Shown here in pieces: positions 24,715-32,913 of a DNA stretch of 45,141 nucleotides. How positions within the stretch are numbered: the stretch's first letter is position 1; each line of letters begins with the position of its first letter. Position numbers and translations under genes: made by a program. The notes below the pieces were generated by a model that saw only the letters and a program-made list of their open reading frames with translations, ran no database searches and was not told where the DNA came from. The stretch spans positions 1-45,141 of the forward strand of contig JAIPCT010000021.1 in the NCBI GenBank assembly GCA_021738065.1, in the 5' to 3' direction. This DNA comes from Burkholderiaceae bacterium (GTDB lineage: Bacteria; Pseudomonadota; Gammaproteobacteria; Burkholderiales; Rhodocyclaceae).

Positions 24715-25132
24715 ATCCGTGTAGACAAGAAAGCGGATGATTGGGGATTCAGGTCTATTGACCTTCAATGCGGAGTGCGCTCACGCGGCGAAGGACTGCT
24801 GCTGATGCGGGTGCCACAGGCCGATAATTCAGTCTCGGCCAATCCGCTTCATCCCGACGAAAAATCACTGGATCCATGGACTTCATGGAACCGACTCCGC
24901 GCTACCCGGAAAGTCGGCGCTGGCGATACGGCGTCCGGTCCGTTCACCGCCTCTCAAGTCTGAAAACGGCGACGTCTTCCGCCCCTTGATATGGCCGGCA
25001 CGGCGCGGTACCTGCCACGCCGCGGGTCTATTCGCACACTCATCCCGCAAAATCTGATCACTGCAGGACGGAAAGGGAAGGCTGCATGGGGTACTCGGGA
25101 CGGGATTGAAAGATTACAATGACGATACGCTT
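24715..25132. other. Intergenic region between antitoxin gene and yqgE
   Basis: About 420 bases with no convincing gene. A 62-codon frame (24775-24963) contains the dispersed repeat in the KVGAGDTA frame, but its composition and lack of a ribosome-binding site argue against a protein. Promoter elements for yqgE should lie in the last 100 bases; none is clear. Confidence 0.55.
24910..24932 (+). repeat. Dispersed GTCGGCGCTGG element, exact 23-base copy
   Basis: AAAGTCGGCGCTGGC followed by GATACGGC, here in intergenic DNA, identical to the copies in nadD and yggT. Confidence 0.85.
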
Positions 25133-25705
25133 ATGGAAACCACCAATCTTTCCAATCATTTTTTGATCGCCATGCCCGCCATGACCGATCCGAACTTTGC
25201 CCGCACCTTGACGTTCATCTGCGAGCACAACGCCGATGGTGCGATCGGCATTGTTGTCAATCGTCCGATTGACATGAGTCTCGCCGGGCTGTTCGAACGA
25301 GTCGGCATCCCGCTCGACGACGAGCAGGCCGGGGCGCGCTTCGCCGGTCTGCCGGTATATTTCGGTGGTCCGGTACAGACGGATCGCGGCTTTGTGTTGC
25401 ATCGTCCGGCAGGCCATTGGCAGTCGTCGCTCGATGTCGGCGAAAGCATTGCGCTGACCAGTTCGCGCGACATTCTCCAAGCCATGGGCAGCACCGGCGA
25501 GCCGGCCGAAGTACTGGTCAGCCTGGGCTACGCGGGATGGACCGCCGGACAACTGGAGTGGGAGCTGTCGCAGAATGCCTGGCTGACGGTGGAAGCCGAT
25601 CTCGGCATCATATTCTCGGTGCCCCCCGAAGAGCGCTTGCCGGCAGCGATGCAGCTGCTCGGCGTGGATTTCGCCAATCTGTCCGAAGTCGCAGGCCATG
25701 CCTGA
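25133..25705 (+). CDS. YqgE/AlgH (UPF0301) family protein
   Basis: 190 aa, cytoplasmic. Family landmarks: [41 protein letters not shown] at the start, [16 protein letters not shown], and the [21 protein letters not shown] block. Function is not established; in Pseudomonas AlgH is linked to alginate expression. Start METTNLSNH is preferred because the longer frame begins with TTG in a region without family similarity. It overlaps ruvX by eight bases; the yqgE-ruvX-pyrR-pyrB order is conserved in many proteobacteria. Confidence 0.93.
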   Translation: METTNLSNHFLIAMPAMTDPNFARTLTFICEHNADGAIGIVVNRPIDMSLAGLFERVGIPLDDEQAGARFAGLPVYFGGPVQTDRGFVLHRPAGHWQSSLDVGESIALTSSRDILQAMGSTGEPAEVLVSLGYAGWTAGQLEWELSQNAWLTVEADLGIIFSVPPEERLPAAMQLLGVDFANLSEVAGHA

Positions 25706-26291
25706 GCGCTCCCTGTCGGACAGCACCAAAACGAGCAAAACATTCAATCCGGAGTCGCCCGGCTCCAATGAACCCGCATCAATTCCGCACAGGCCGGAGC
25801 CAGGAGATAGTGGAGTGCCGGCCTCCGGCTCGGTGCTTGCCTTCGATTTCGGCCAGAAGCGCATCGGCGTCGCCATCGGCACGGTGCTGGACGCAGGCCG
25901 ACCGGGTACGGCGCGCGCCCTGACCACGATCGCCAGCGAAGCCAACGATGCGCGCTTCGCCGCCATTGCCGACTTGATCGCCGAATGGCAGCCGCTGCGC
26001 TTGCTGGTTGGCCACCCCCGCAATGAAGACGGCAGCGCACATGAAATGACGGCGCGCTGCGAACGTTTTGCCAATCAGTTGCGCGGCCGTTTCCGGCTTC
26101 CGGTCGAGGAGGTCGACGAGCGCTTCAGTTCGGTTGAGGCCGATGCCCGGTTGCGCGGACAAGGGCTTTCCTGGCAGGCGCGCAAAGAACAGCTTGACGC
26201 CGAAGCTGCATGCATTATTCTCCAGAGCTGGTTTGAACTCCTAACCGCTCGCCGCACAACCAGTCACGCCAATGCCCACCTCTCTGCCTGA
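25698..26291 (+). CDS. ruvX: Putative pre-16S rRNA nuclease / Holliday junction resolvase-like (YqgF)
   Basis: RNase H-like fold enzyme. It shows [15 protein letters not shown] (catalytic Asp), [17 protein letters not shown], the [18 protein letters not shown] motif, and [14 protein letters not shown] with the last acidic residues. From the ATG overlapping yqgE the protein is 197 aa, with an unconserved Ser/Pro-rich tail of about 40 residues. An in-frame GTG at 25815, with AGGAG eight bases upstream, would give a 158-aa protein closer to the usual 140 or so and may be the true start. It overlaps pyrR by 20 bases. Confidence 0.92.
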   Translation: MPERSLSDSTKTSKTFNPESPGSNEPASIPHRPEPGDSGVPASGSVLAFDFGQKRIGVAIGTVLDAGRPGTARALTTIASEANDARFAAIADLIAEWQPLRLLVGHPRNEDGSAHEMTARCERFANQLRGRFRLPVEEVDERFSSVEADARLRGQGLSWQARKEQLDAEAACIILQSWFELLTARRTTSHANAHLSA

Positions 26292-26838
26292 CGCCGAAGC
26301 ACTCTGCAACGCACTCGCCGACACCCTGCGAGCGCACATCGATCCCGCTGCAACGGCTCTGGTCGGCATTCACACGGGCGGCGTCTGGGTCGCCGAGCGG
26401 CTGCATGCGGCGCTGGGCCTGAAAATTCCCGCCGGCTCGATCGACGTATCGTTCTACCGCGATGACTACCACCAGCGCGGCTTGCACACAAACGCCAAAA
26501 CCTCGCAGATCCCTTTTGAAGTCGAGGGTGCGCACATCATTATTGTCGATGACGTGCTCTACACCGGGCGCACCATTCGCGCCGCGATGAATGAATTGTT
26601 CGATTACGGTCGCCCGGCAAAAATCGATCTTGCCGTGCTTGCCGATCGCGGCAGCCGCGAACTGCCGATCGCTGCCACGTTTTGCCCCCATTCGCTGAAT
26701 CTGCCCGACGCGCAGATGCTGGCATTGGAGCGGGCAGCAGACGGCAGGCTTGCCTTCCGGCTGGTGGCGAAAGAAGCTGCGACGGAATCCCCCGCCACAC
26801 CTTCCCGTGCCAAGCGCGGCGGTAGCGGAAACAAATGA
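26272..26838 (+). CDS. pyrR: PyrR: pyrimidine regulator / uracil phosphoribosyltransferase
   Basis: 188 aa. PRPP-binding loop in [44 protein letters not shown] and [18 protein letters not shown] are the other PyrR/Upp landmarks. In Gram-positives PyrR binds the pyr mRNA leader; in proteobacteria its regulatory role is less clear and no attenuator-like leader is seen here. The C-terminus is extended by a Ser/Thr/Lys-rich tail of about 20 residues. It overlaps pyrB by four bases (ATGA). Confidence 0.93.
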   Translation: MPTSLPDAEALCNALADTLRAHIDPAATALVGIHTGGVWVAERLHAALGLKIPAGSIDVSFYRDDYHQRGLHTNAKTSQIPFEVEGAHIIIVDDVLYTGRTIRAAMNELFDYGRPAKIDLAVLADRGSRELPIAATFCPHSLNLPDAQMLALERAADGRLAFRLVAKEAATESPATPSRAKRGGSGNK

Positions 26839-27815
26839 GCGTCCTGCATGCGCAACAGAATCCGCAGCTCAATCGCCACGGCGAGCTCACGCATTTGCTG
26901 AGCATCGAGGGCTTGCCGCGCGAGGTGCTGCTTCGAATTCTCGACACAGCGGCACCATTCTCGGAAGTTTCCGAGCGCGAAGTGAAAAAAGTCCCGCTGC
27001 TGCGCGGCAAAAGTGTTTTCAACCTGTTCTTCGAGAACTCGACGCGCACCCGCACCACATTCGAGATTGCCGCCAAGCGGCTTTCCGCCGATGTCATCAA
27101 TCTCAACATCAACACTTCTTCGGCCAACAAGGGCGAAACCCTGCTCGACACGGCGGACAATCTCGCCGCGATGCAGGCCGACATGTTTGTCGTGCGCCAT
27201 GCCTCGAGCGGCGCCCCGCACCTGATCGCCCAGCATCTTGGCGCCACCGGACACGACCATATTCACGTGGTCAACGCCGGCGATGGCCGCCACGCGCACC
27301 CGACTCAAGGCCTGCTCGACATGTACACCATCCGTCACTACAAGGCGGACTTCACCCAGCTCACTGTCGCCATCGTTGGCGACGTGCTGCATTCGCGCGT
27401 CGCGCGCAGCCAGATTCACGCGCTGACCACGCTCGGGGTCCCCGAAGTACGCGTCATCGCGCCGAAAACCCTTTTGCCAACGGGAGTCGAGCGCCTCGGT
27501 GTGAGAGTGTTCAACGATATGCGCGAAGGACTGCGCGGGGTCGATGTCGTGATGATGCTTCGTCTGCAAAGTGAGCGAATGCAAGGCGCCCTGCTGCCAT
27601 CGACCCAGGAGTTCTTCAAATCCTACGGGCTGACGCCGGAAAAGCTGGCGCTGGCCAAGCCAGATGCCATCGTGATGCACCCGGGACCGATGAATCGGGG
27701 CGTGGAGATCGATTCGGCGGTCGCCGATGGTGGGCAGGCGGTGATCCTGCCGCAGGTGACTTTCGGAATCGCGGTGCGCATGGCGGTCATGGCCATGCTG
27801 GCAGGAAGCGGCTGA
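26835..27815 (+). CDS. pyrB: Aspartate carbamoyltransferase, catalytic chain
   Basis: 326 aa, first committed step of pyrimidine synthesis (carbamoyl phosphate + aspartate). It carries the carbamoyl-phosphate motif [19 protein letters not shown], the [23 protein letters not shown] block, [31 protein letters not shown] and [12 protein letters not shown]. No regulatory pyrI chain follows; instead an inactive dihydroorotase homologue does, as in the class A (PyrB-PyrC') enzymes of pseudomonads. Expected to form a dodecamer with that protein. Confidence 0.96.
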   Translation: MSVLHAQQNPQLNRHGELTHLLSIEGLPREVLLRILDTAAPFSEVSEREVKKVPLLRGKSVFNLFFENSTRTRTTFEIAAKRLSADVINLNINTSSANKGETLLDTADNLAAMQADMFVVRHASSGAPHLIAQHLGATGHDHIHVVNAGDGRHAHPTQGLLDMYTIRHYKADFTQLTVAIVGDVLHSRVARSQIHALTTLGVPEVRVIAPKTLLPTGVERLGVRVFNDMREGLRGVDVVMMLRLQSERMQGALLPSTQEFFKSYGLTPEKLALAKPDAIVMHPGPMNRGVEIDSAVADGGQAVILPQVTFGIAVRMAVMAMLAGSG

Positions 27816-27817
27816 TC

Positions 27818-29101
27818 ATGAAGATTCATATCAAGAATGGCCGACTGATCGACCCGGCGAGCAAGACCGACAAATCACTTGACCTGTTCATCGCCGCCGG
27901 ACGAATTGTCGGCATCGGCACCGCGCCGGCGGGCTTTGAAGCCAGCAGCGTGCTAGATGCGACAGGCTGCGTGGTCTGTCCCGGACTGGTCGATCTCGCG
28001 GCACGGCTGCGCGAACCGGGGTTTGAATACAAGGCGACGCTTGAATCCGAAATGGCCGCGGCCGCCGCTGGCGGTGTCACGCGGCTGGCTTGCCCGCCGG
28101 ATACCGATCCGGTGCTGGACGAGCCGGGCCTGGTGGAGATGCTCAGCCACCGGGCGCGACTGCCCGAATTCGCCCACGTCCATCCGGTGGGTGCGCTGAC
28201 GACGCAACTGGAAGGTCTGGCCCTGACCGAAATGGCGGAGTTGAGCGAGGCAGGATGTGTGGCTTTTGGCCAGGCGAGTCGAGCCATTGTCGACACCCAG
28301 GTGTTGCTGCGCGCCATGATGTATGCGGCGACCTTCGACTTTCCTGTCTGGCTGCAGGCGCAAGACCCGTTTCTGGCCAGAAAGGGCGTCGCCCATGACG
28401 GCGAAGTTGCTGCCCGCCTCGGTCTTGCCGGCATTCCGGTGGCTGCGGAAACCATAGCGATCGCGACCCTGCTGCATCTTGTCCGCGAAACCGGAGTGCG
28501 CCTGCATCTGCGTCGCATCAGTTCGGCGGCGGGGCTGGAAATGATCGTTGCGGCGCGTGCCGCCGGCATCAATGTCACCTGCGAGGTAACAATCAACCAC
28601 CTGCATCTCACCGATAACGACATCGGGTTCTTCAATGCCCATGCACGGCTGGATCCGCCGCTGCGCAGCAAGAATGATCGCGATGCCCTGCGTCAGGGGC
28701 TGGCCTCGGGCGCGATCAACGCGTTGATTTCCGACCACACGCCGGTCGACGACGATGCCAAACAGATGCCTTTTGAAGAAGCCGAGGCTGGCGCCACCGG
28801 CCTTGAGCTGTTGCTGCCGCTGACGCTCAAATGGGCTCGGGAAATGAAGCTGCCGCTGGTCACCGCGCTGGCTCGCGTCACCTCCGATCCGGCGCGGATT
28901 CTCGGCGTCAAGGCCGGCAGTCTGGCGCTTGGCGCCGCAGCGGATATCTGCGTTTTTGACCCGGCCGCCGAGTTTCTGGTGAGCCGGAAAAACCTCAAGA
29001 GCCAAGGCAAGAACACCCCGTTCCTCGGTCAGCACTTGCCGGGCCGCGTGCGCTACACCCTGATCGACGGCCATCTGGCTTTCGACGGCACGCTGAACTA
29101 A
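27818..29101 (+). CDS. pyrX: Dihydroorotase homologue lacking catalytic residues (PyrC'/PyrX)
   Basis: 427 aa, full-length dihydroorotase fold, but the metal site is gone. The HxH motif (normally D-x-H-x-H-LREPG) reads DLAARLREPG. The usual HAED is QAQD, and the later His in the TG-x-x-x-H-x-x-H-I-S motif is Arg (VRLHLRRISSA). SDHTPVDDDAKQMPFEEAEAGATGLE is retained. This is the pattern of PyrC', which is needed to assemble and stabilise aspartate carbamoyltransferase and has no dihydroorotase activity. It starts two bases after pyrB. A true dihydroorotase must be encoded elsewhere. Confidence 0.9.
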   Translation: MKIHIKNGRLIDPASKTDKSLDLFIAAGRIVGIGTAPAGFEASSVLDATGCVVCPGLVDLAARLREPGFEYKATLESEMAAAAAGGVTRLACPPDTDPVLDEPGLVEMLSHRARLPEFAHVHPVGALTTQLEGLALTEMAELSEAGCVAFGQASRAIVDTQVLLRAMMYAATFDFPVWLQAQDPFLARKGVAHDGEVAARLGLAGIPVAAETIAIATLLHLVRETGVRLHLRRISSAAGLEMIVAARAAGINVTCEVTINHLHLTDNDIGFFNAHARLDPPLRSKNDRDALRQGLASGAINALISDHTPVDDDAKQMPFEEAEAGATGLELLLPLTLKWAREMKLPLVTALARVTSDPARILGVKAGSLALGAAADICVFDPAAEFLVSRKNLKSQGKNTPFLGQHLPGRVRYTLIDGHLAFDGTLN

Positions 29102-29163
29102 GTCTTATGCGATGAATTGCAGCACCTTGACGACGAGCCAAGACAGGTACTGCTGAAAGCCAA

Positions 29164-29190
29164 CCCCTCCCAGCTCCACTCGCGGGGAGG
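29164..29190. repeat. REP-like element, copy A
   Basis: CCCCTCCC followed by CTCGCGGGGAGG with a short variable spacer. Same layout as at 32827-32854 and 34111-34216. It lies in the gap between the converging pyrX and yggU genes. Confidence 0.7.
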
Positions 29191-29248
29191 CCACTCGTCT
29201 GCTCGCTACGCAAGATGATCGCCCGTCGCTCCGAACGAGTCAGCTACA

Positions 29249-29539
29249 TCAAGCGCGCTCAAGTCGCTTTCTCACTGCCGCCGCTTCGGCACCCATGATG
29301 CGCAGTCGCTTGGCACGAGATGTGTCTCCGCTGAGAATGCTGATCGCAGCTTTGCCAATCCCCAGTTGATCGGCCAGGAAGCCGATCAGACAGGCGTTGG
29401 CCTTGCCGTCGACCGGCGGCGCGGCCAGGCGGATTTTCAGCGCTGCGCCGTGTGGGCCGACGACTTCAGTTTTCTTCGCTCCGGGCTGAATGTGCAAGCG
29501 CAAGGTCACCGCACCATTCTCGGCGACCAGCCAGCTCAT
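29249..29539 (-). CDS. YggU/DUF167 family protein
   Basis: 96 aa. It shows the whole family core: LRLHIQPGAKKTEVVG, ALKIRLAAPPVDGKANACLIGFLA, LGIGKAAISILSGDTSRAKRLRI. Cytoplasmic, function unknown. It overlaps yggT by four bases and is the last gene of yggS-proC-yggT-yggU, an order conserved in proteobacteria. Confidence 0.92.
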   Translation of the reverse strand: MSWLVAENGAVTLRLHIQPGAKKTEVVGPHGAALKIRLAAPPVDGKANACLIGFLADQLGIGKAAISILSGDTSRAKRLRIMGAEAAAVRKRLERA

Positions 29540-30114
29540 GAAATCAGCATCAGGGGCAGCACGCTCTGTCGCAGGCTGGCAATGACGAACAATGCGATCT
29601 GCAAGACCAGCAACAATGCCAGCGGCGACAAATCAACGCCGCCGAGGGGCGGAATGAAACGGCGGAAGGGGCGCAGCAGGGGCTGCGTCAGCGTATTGAA
29701 TACTCCGGCCAGTGGCGCGTAAGGGTTAACCCAGGAAAATACCGCGGAGATAACCACCACCCCGATCACCAGGTACAAACCCATCTTTGCCACTTCCAGA
29801 ACCGCCAGCAGTGCCACCACAAAAGTCGGCGCTGGCGATACGGCAAGCACCATCCCGGAGAAGCCCAAGCTCACCCCTTGATCGACCACCTGCCATAGCC
29901 AGGCCAGCAACAGGCTTGCCGTGTCGAAGCCGAACAGTGCCGGGACCATGCGGCGCACCGGCCGCACCATCCAGTCGGTAGCCGCGATGACGAATTCGCC
30001 CAGCGGGTTGCGGAACGGCGCGCGTGCCCATTGCATGGCGAAGCGAACCAGCAGCACCAGCGTCAGCAAACCGCAGATCGTATCGAGAATGAAGAACAGG
30101 ATTTGCGTCAGCAT
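29536..30114 (-). CDS. YggT family membrane protein
   Basis: 192 aa, two tandem YggT units, each with a hydrophobic hairpin and the motif (V/A)-N-P-(Y/F)-A: first FRNPLGEFVIAATDWMVRPVRRMVP, second SWVNPYAPLAGVFNTLTQPLLRPFRRFIPPLGGVDLSPLALLLVL. Such proteins are linked to osmotic tolerance and, in some bacteria, to division-site or plastid-like membrane functions, without a known activity. A dispersed 23-base repeat lies antisense within the loop between the two units and encodes AVSPAPTF here. The start overlaps the proC stop (TGATG). Confidence 0.92.
   Translation of the reverse strand: MLTQILFFILDTICGLLTLVLLVRFAMQWARAPFRNPLGEFVIAATDWMVRPVRRMVPALFGFDTASLLLAWLWQVVDQGVSLGFSGMVLAVSPAPTFVVALLAVLEVAKMGLYLVIGVVVISAVFSWVNPYAPLAGVFNTLTQPLLRPFRRFIPPLGGVDLSPLALLLVLQIALFVIASLRQSVLPLMLIS
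29822..29844 (+). repeat. Dispersed GTCGGCGCTGG element, exact 23-base copy
   Basis: AAAGTCGGCGCTGGC followed by GATACGGC, antisense to yggT. Identical over 23 bases with 15238-15260 and 24910-24932. Confidence 0.85.
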
Positions 30115-30926
30115 CAGTCTTTACCGAGGATGCCGCCCAGTTCGCGTCCGCGGGCTTCGGCGGCGACGATACCGCGTTCGATGGCGTCCGCGATTCCGCT
30201 GGCGTCGAATGACATCAGCGCCGCTTCCGTGGTGCCGCCCTTGGAGGTCACGCGTTCGCGCAGGATCGAGATCGGGTCGCTGCTTTGTTCGGCCAAACGG
30301 GTTGCGCCGAGAAAGGTTTCCACCGTCAACGTGCGCGCGGCGTGCGCATCGAAACCCAGCTTGAGCGCGGCCGACTCCATGGCTTCCAGAAAGTAGAACA
30401 CATACGCCGGGCCGCTGCCGGATACCGCGGTGACCGCATCCATTTGTGCTTCGTCTTCGATCCAGACCGTGCTGCCCACGGCCTTCAGAATTTTTTCCGC
30501 ATAGGTGCGCCCTTCGAGATCCACCGAGGAATCCGCGCACAAGGCGGTGACGCCGGCGCCGATCATGGCGGGCGTGTTGGGCATGGTACGCACCAGCTTG
30601 CGGTAATTTCCCAGCCAGCGCGAAATGTCGGCGATGCGCAAACCCGCTGCAATGCTGACGACAAGCTGAGTCCCCAGTTGGCCGCGCAATGGGGCCACTG
30701 CTTCCCTGAGCTGCTGCGGCTTGACCGCCAGCACCAGCGCCTCGCAATTGAGCGCCGCCCTATCCACGGCTGGTATGCAGCGCACGCCGAAGGACTCGGC
30801 CAGTTTTTCGCGCGTCGCCTCAAAGGGCTCGACCACTTGTATTCCGGCGGCGGAAAAACCCTGTTTTCGCATGCCGCCGATCAAAGCCGCTGCCATGTTG
30901 CCGCCGCCGATGAATGTAATTTTCAT
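30114..30926 (-). CDS. proC: Pyrroline-5-carboxylate reductase
   Basis: 270 aa, last step of proline synthesis, NAD(P)H-dependent. Rossmann start MKITFIGGGNMAAALIGGM, VLAVKPQQL, RTMPNTPAMIGAGVTALCAD and the C-terminal ERVTSKGGTTEAAL signature. The ATG at 30926 follows a good Shine-Dalgarno (GAGGAAGG) and begins the Rossmann strand; the longer frame (to 30989) is rejected. It follows yggS with about 85 bases between. Confidence 0.96.
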   Translation of the reverse strand: MKITFIGGGNMAAALIGGMRKQGFSAAGIQVVEPFEATREKLAESFGVRCIPAVDRAALNCEALVLAVKPQQLREAVAPLRGQLGTQLVVSIAAGLRIADISRWLGNYRKLVRTMPNTPAMIGAGVTALCADSSVDLEGRTYAEKILKAVGSTVWIEDEAQMDAVTAVSGSGPAYVFYFLEAMESAALKLGFDAHAARTLTVETFLGATRLAEQSSDPISILRERVTSKGGTTEAALMSFDASGIADAIERGIVAAEARGRELGGILGKD

Positions 30927-31010
30927 GATGCCTTCCTCAAGATTGTGCCGCCACGCCGCGCTCCCGAAATTCCGGGTCTGGAACAACAACCGCGCCGTTG
31001 CTTGCCTGAT

Positions 31011-31700
31011 TCACGCCAGGCGCCTCTCGCCGAATATCGCCGTGCCGACCCTGACCAGGGTCGAGCCTTCCATTATCGCGGCTTCAAGATCGTGCGACAT
31101 GCCCATCGAGAGGGTATCCACTGGCAAGCCCTCGGCGGCGAATCGGTCGCGCAGTTGCCGCAAGACTGCGAATCGGCGACGTTGCAGATCGGAGTCATCG
31201 CTGGGCTCCGGTATCGCCATCAGTCCACGCAGTCGCAGATTGGGCAGGACCGCGGCGGCATGCCCCAATGCAAGAGCTTCGTCCGCGGCGCAACCGCTCT
31301 TCGAGGCCTCGCCGGAAACATTCACTTGAATGCAGAACTGCAGCGGCGCAAGTCCGGATGGACGCTGCTCGGCCAGCCGCTCGGCGATTTTCAGTCGATC
31401 CACCGAGTGGACCCAGCCAAAGTTTTCCGCCACCAATCGCGTCTTGTTGCTCTGCATCGGTCCGATGAAATGCCACTCGAGATTGAGCTCGGCCAACTCC
31501 AGCGCCTTGTCGACGGCCTCCTGGGCATAGCTCTCGCCGAAGGCGCGCTGCCCGGCCGCGGCGGCCTCGCGCACGCTGTCCGCGGGCCAGGTTTTGGACA
31601 CAGCCAGCAGTTGCACGGAATCCACGGGGCGCCCAGCCACGCCACAGGCGGCGGCAACACGTAAACGCACAGCTTGCAAGTTGGCGGCGATTGATGTCAT
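31011..31700 (-). CDS. YggS/PLPBP pyridoxal-phosphate homeostasis protein
   Basis: 229 aa PLP-binding protein without enzymatic activity; it buffers free PLP and affects amino-acid pools. PLP lysine in LLAVSKTWP; further landmarks FGESYAQEAVDKA, EWHFIGPMQSNKTRLVA, QVNVSGEASKSGC, GLMAIPEP and LSMGMSHDLEAAIMEGSTLVRVGTAIFG. Divergent from pilT with 46 bases between start codons, so both promoters share the inverted-repeat region. Confidence 0.95.
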   Translation of the reverse strand: MTSIAANLQAVRLRVAAACGVAGRPVDSVQLLAVSKTWPADSVREAAAAGQRAFGESYAQEAVDKALELAELNLEWHFIGPMQSNKTRLVAENFGWVHSVDRLKIAERLAEQRPSGLAPLQFCIQVNVSGEASKSGCAADEALALGHAAAVLPNLRLRGLMAIPEPSDDSDLQRRRFAVLRQLRDRFAAEGLPVDTLSMGMSHDLEAAIMEGSTLVRVGTAIFGERRLA

Positions 31701-31706
31701 ATAGAG

Positions 31707-31723
31707 GCTGTAAAGTATACAGC
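31707..31723. promoter_or_regulatory. Inverted repeat in the yggS/pilT divergent promoter region
   Basis: GCTGTA and TACAGC with a 5-base spacer. It is nested in an outer pair TAGAGG (31702-31707) and CCTCTA (31728-31733). Lies between two start codons only 46 bases apart. Could be a regulator site or an mRNA leader hairpin. Confidence 0.45.
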
Positions 31724-31746
31724 ACCCCCTCTACAGGAAAGCGCAC

Positions 31747-32790
31747 ATGGACATCACCGAACTGCTCACTTTCGTGGTCAAGAACAAGGCCTCCGATTTA
31801 CACCTGTCTTCCGGTTTGCCACCGATGATCCGGGTCCATGGCGACGTGCGCAAAATCAACTTGCCGCCGATGGAGCACAAGGATGTGCACGCCATGATTT
31901 ATGACATCATGAACGACGGGCAGCGCAAGGTGTACGAGGAGAATCTCGAGTGCGACTTTTCCTTCGCGATACCCAATCTGGCGCGATTCCGGGTCAATGC
32001 CTTCGTCCAGAATCGCGGCGCTGCCGCAGTGCTGCGAACCATTCCCTCGAAGATACTGTCGCTGGAAGACCTCAAGGCGCCGAAGATTTTCGAAGAGCTG
32101 GCTGACCAGCCGCGAGGTCTGGTGCTGGTGACGGGGCCGACCGGCTCCGGAAAGTCGACCACCCTGGCGGCAATGGTCAATCACAAGAACGAGAGCGAAT
32201 ACGGCCATATCCTGACCGTCGAGGATCCGATCGAGTTCGTGCATGAATCCAAGAAGTGTTTGATTAACCAGCGCGAGGTGGGTCCGCATACGCTGTCGTT
32301 CAACAACGCGCTGCGCTCGGCCTTGCGCGAAGACCCGGACGTGATTCTGGTCGGCGAAATGCGCGATCTGGAAACCATCCGCCTAGCCATGTCGGGTGCC
32401 GAAACCGGTCACCTTGTCTTCGGTACGCTGCACACATCATCGGCAGCGAAAACCATCGACCGCATCATCGACGTGTTTCCCGCGGCGGAAAAGGAAATGA
32501 TTCGGGCCATGCTGTCAGAGTCGCTGAAAGCGGTAATTTCACAGACCCTGTGCAAGACCATGGATGGCACCGGCCGCGTCGCCGCCCACGAGATCATGGT
32601 GGGCACTCCGGCCATTCGCAACTTGATTCGCGAAGCCAAGGTTGCCCAGATGTATTCGGCAATCCAGACCGGCCAGCAGTTCGGCATGCAGACGCTTGAC
32701 CAGAACCTGCAGGACTTGGTCAAGCGAAAAGTCATCTCGCCCGGCGAGGCGCGCTCCAAGGCCGCCAACAAGGACAACTTCCCGGGCTGA
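31747..32790 (+). CDS. pilT: Type IV pilus retraction ATPase PilT
   Basis: 347 aa hexameric ATPase at the inner-membrane base of type IV pili, powering retraction, twitching and DNA uptake. The N-terminal PAS-like domain starts MDITELLTFVVKNKASDLHLSSGLPPMIRVHGD. Walker A is GPTGSGKS at 130-137, with Asp box LREDPDVILVGEMRDLETI, Walker B/His box SGAETGHLVFGTLHT and the PilT-specific AIRNLIRE motif near 285-292. The stop codon and last codons lie within a 20-bp perfect inverted repeat. pilU follows 123 bases later. Confidence 0.97.
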   Translation: MDITELLTFVVKNKASDLHLSSGLPPMIRVHGDVRKINLPPMEHKDVHAMIYDIMNDGQRKVYEENLECDFSFAIPNLARFRVNAFVQNRGAAAVLRTIPSKILSLEDLKAPKIFEELADQPRGLVLVTGPTGSGKSTTLAAMVNHKNESEYGHILTVEDPIEFVHESKKCLINQREVGPHTLSFNNALRSALREDPDVILVGEMRDLETIRLAMSGAETGHLVFGTLHTSSAAKTIDRIIDVFPAAEKEMIRAMLSESLKAVISQTLCKTMDGTGRVAAHEIMVGTPAIRNLIREAKVAQMYSAIQTGQQFGMQTLDQNLQDLVKRKVISPGEARSKAANKDNFPG

Positions 32791-32810
32791 AGCCCGGGAA
32801 GTTGTCCTTG
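32769..32810. repeat. Perfect 20-bp inverted repeat across the pilT stop codon
   Basis: Arms 32769-32788 and 32791-32810 are exact reverse complements, separated by two bases. The left arm is the end of the pilT coding sequence, with the stop TGA at 32788-32790. There is no T tract after it, so it is not a standard terminator. Confidence 0.9.
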
Positions 32811-32826
32811 CGGGAATTTACACCCA

Positions 32827-32854
32827 CCCCTCCCATCCTCCCCTCGCGGGGAGG
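32827..32854. repeat. REP-like element, copy B
   Basis: CCCCTCCC then CCTCCCC-TCGC-GGGGAGG, a 7-bp hairpin with tetraloop. Just downstream a second small hairpin (AGCCGC, GCGGCT) precedes pilU. Same family as 29164-29190 and 34111-34216. Confidence 0.75.
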
Positions 32855-32913
32855 TTATTGGTTAGAGCCGCTGACGCGGCTAGAGTACGAAGAATCGAAC
32901 GGAGACTTGCACC

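Noticed and set aside
24775..24963. 62-codon frame containing the dispersed repeat
   Set aside because: No ribosome-binding site, no similarity, intergenic base pattern.
23724..25132. Genomic island integrated at tRNA-Met
   Set aside because: The toxin-antitoxin pair is AT-richer and next to a tRNA, but there is no integrase and no repeated tRNA 3' end to mark an attachment site.
26200..26300. PyrR-responsive attenuator ahead of pyrR-pyrB
   Set aside because: The genes overlap upstream coding sequence and no terminator/anti-terminator hairpin pair is visible.
30285..31664. 459-codon plus-strand open frame
   Set aside because: Antisense to proC and yggS, both clearly conserved proteins.
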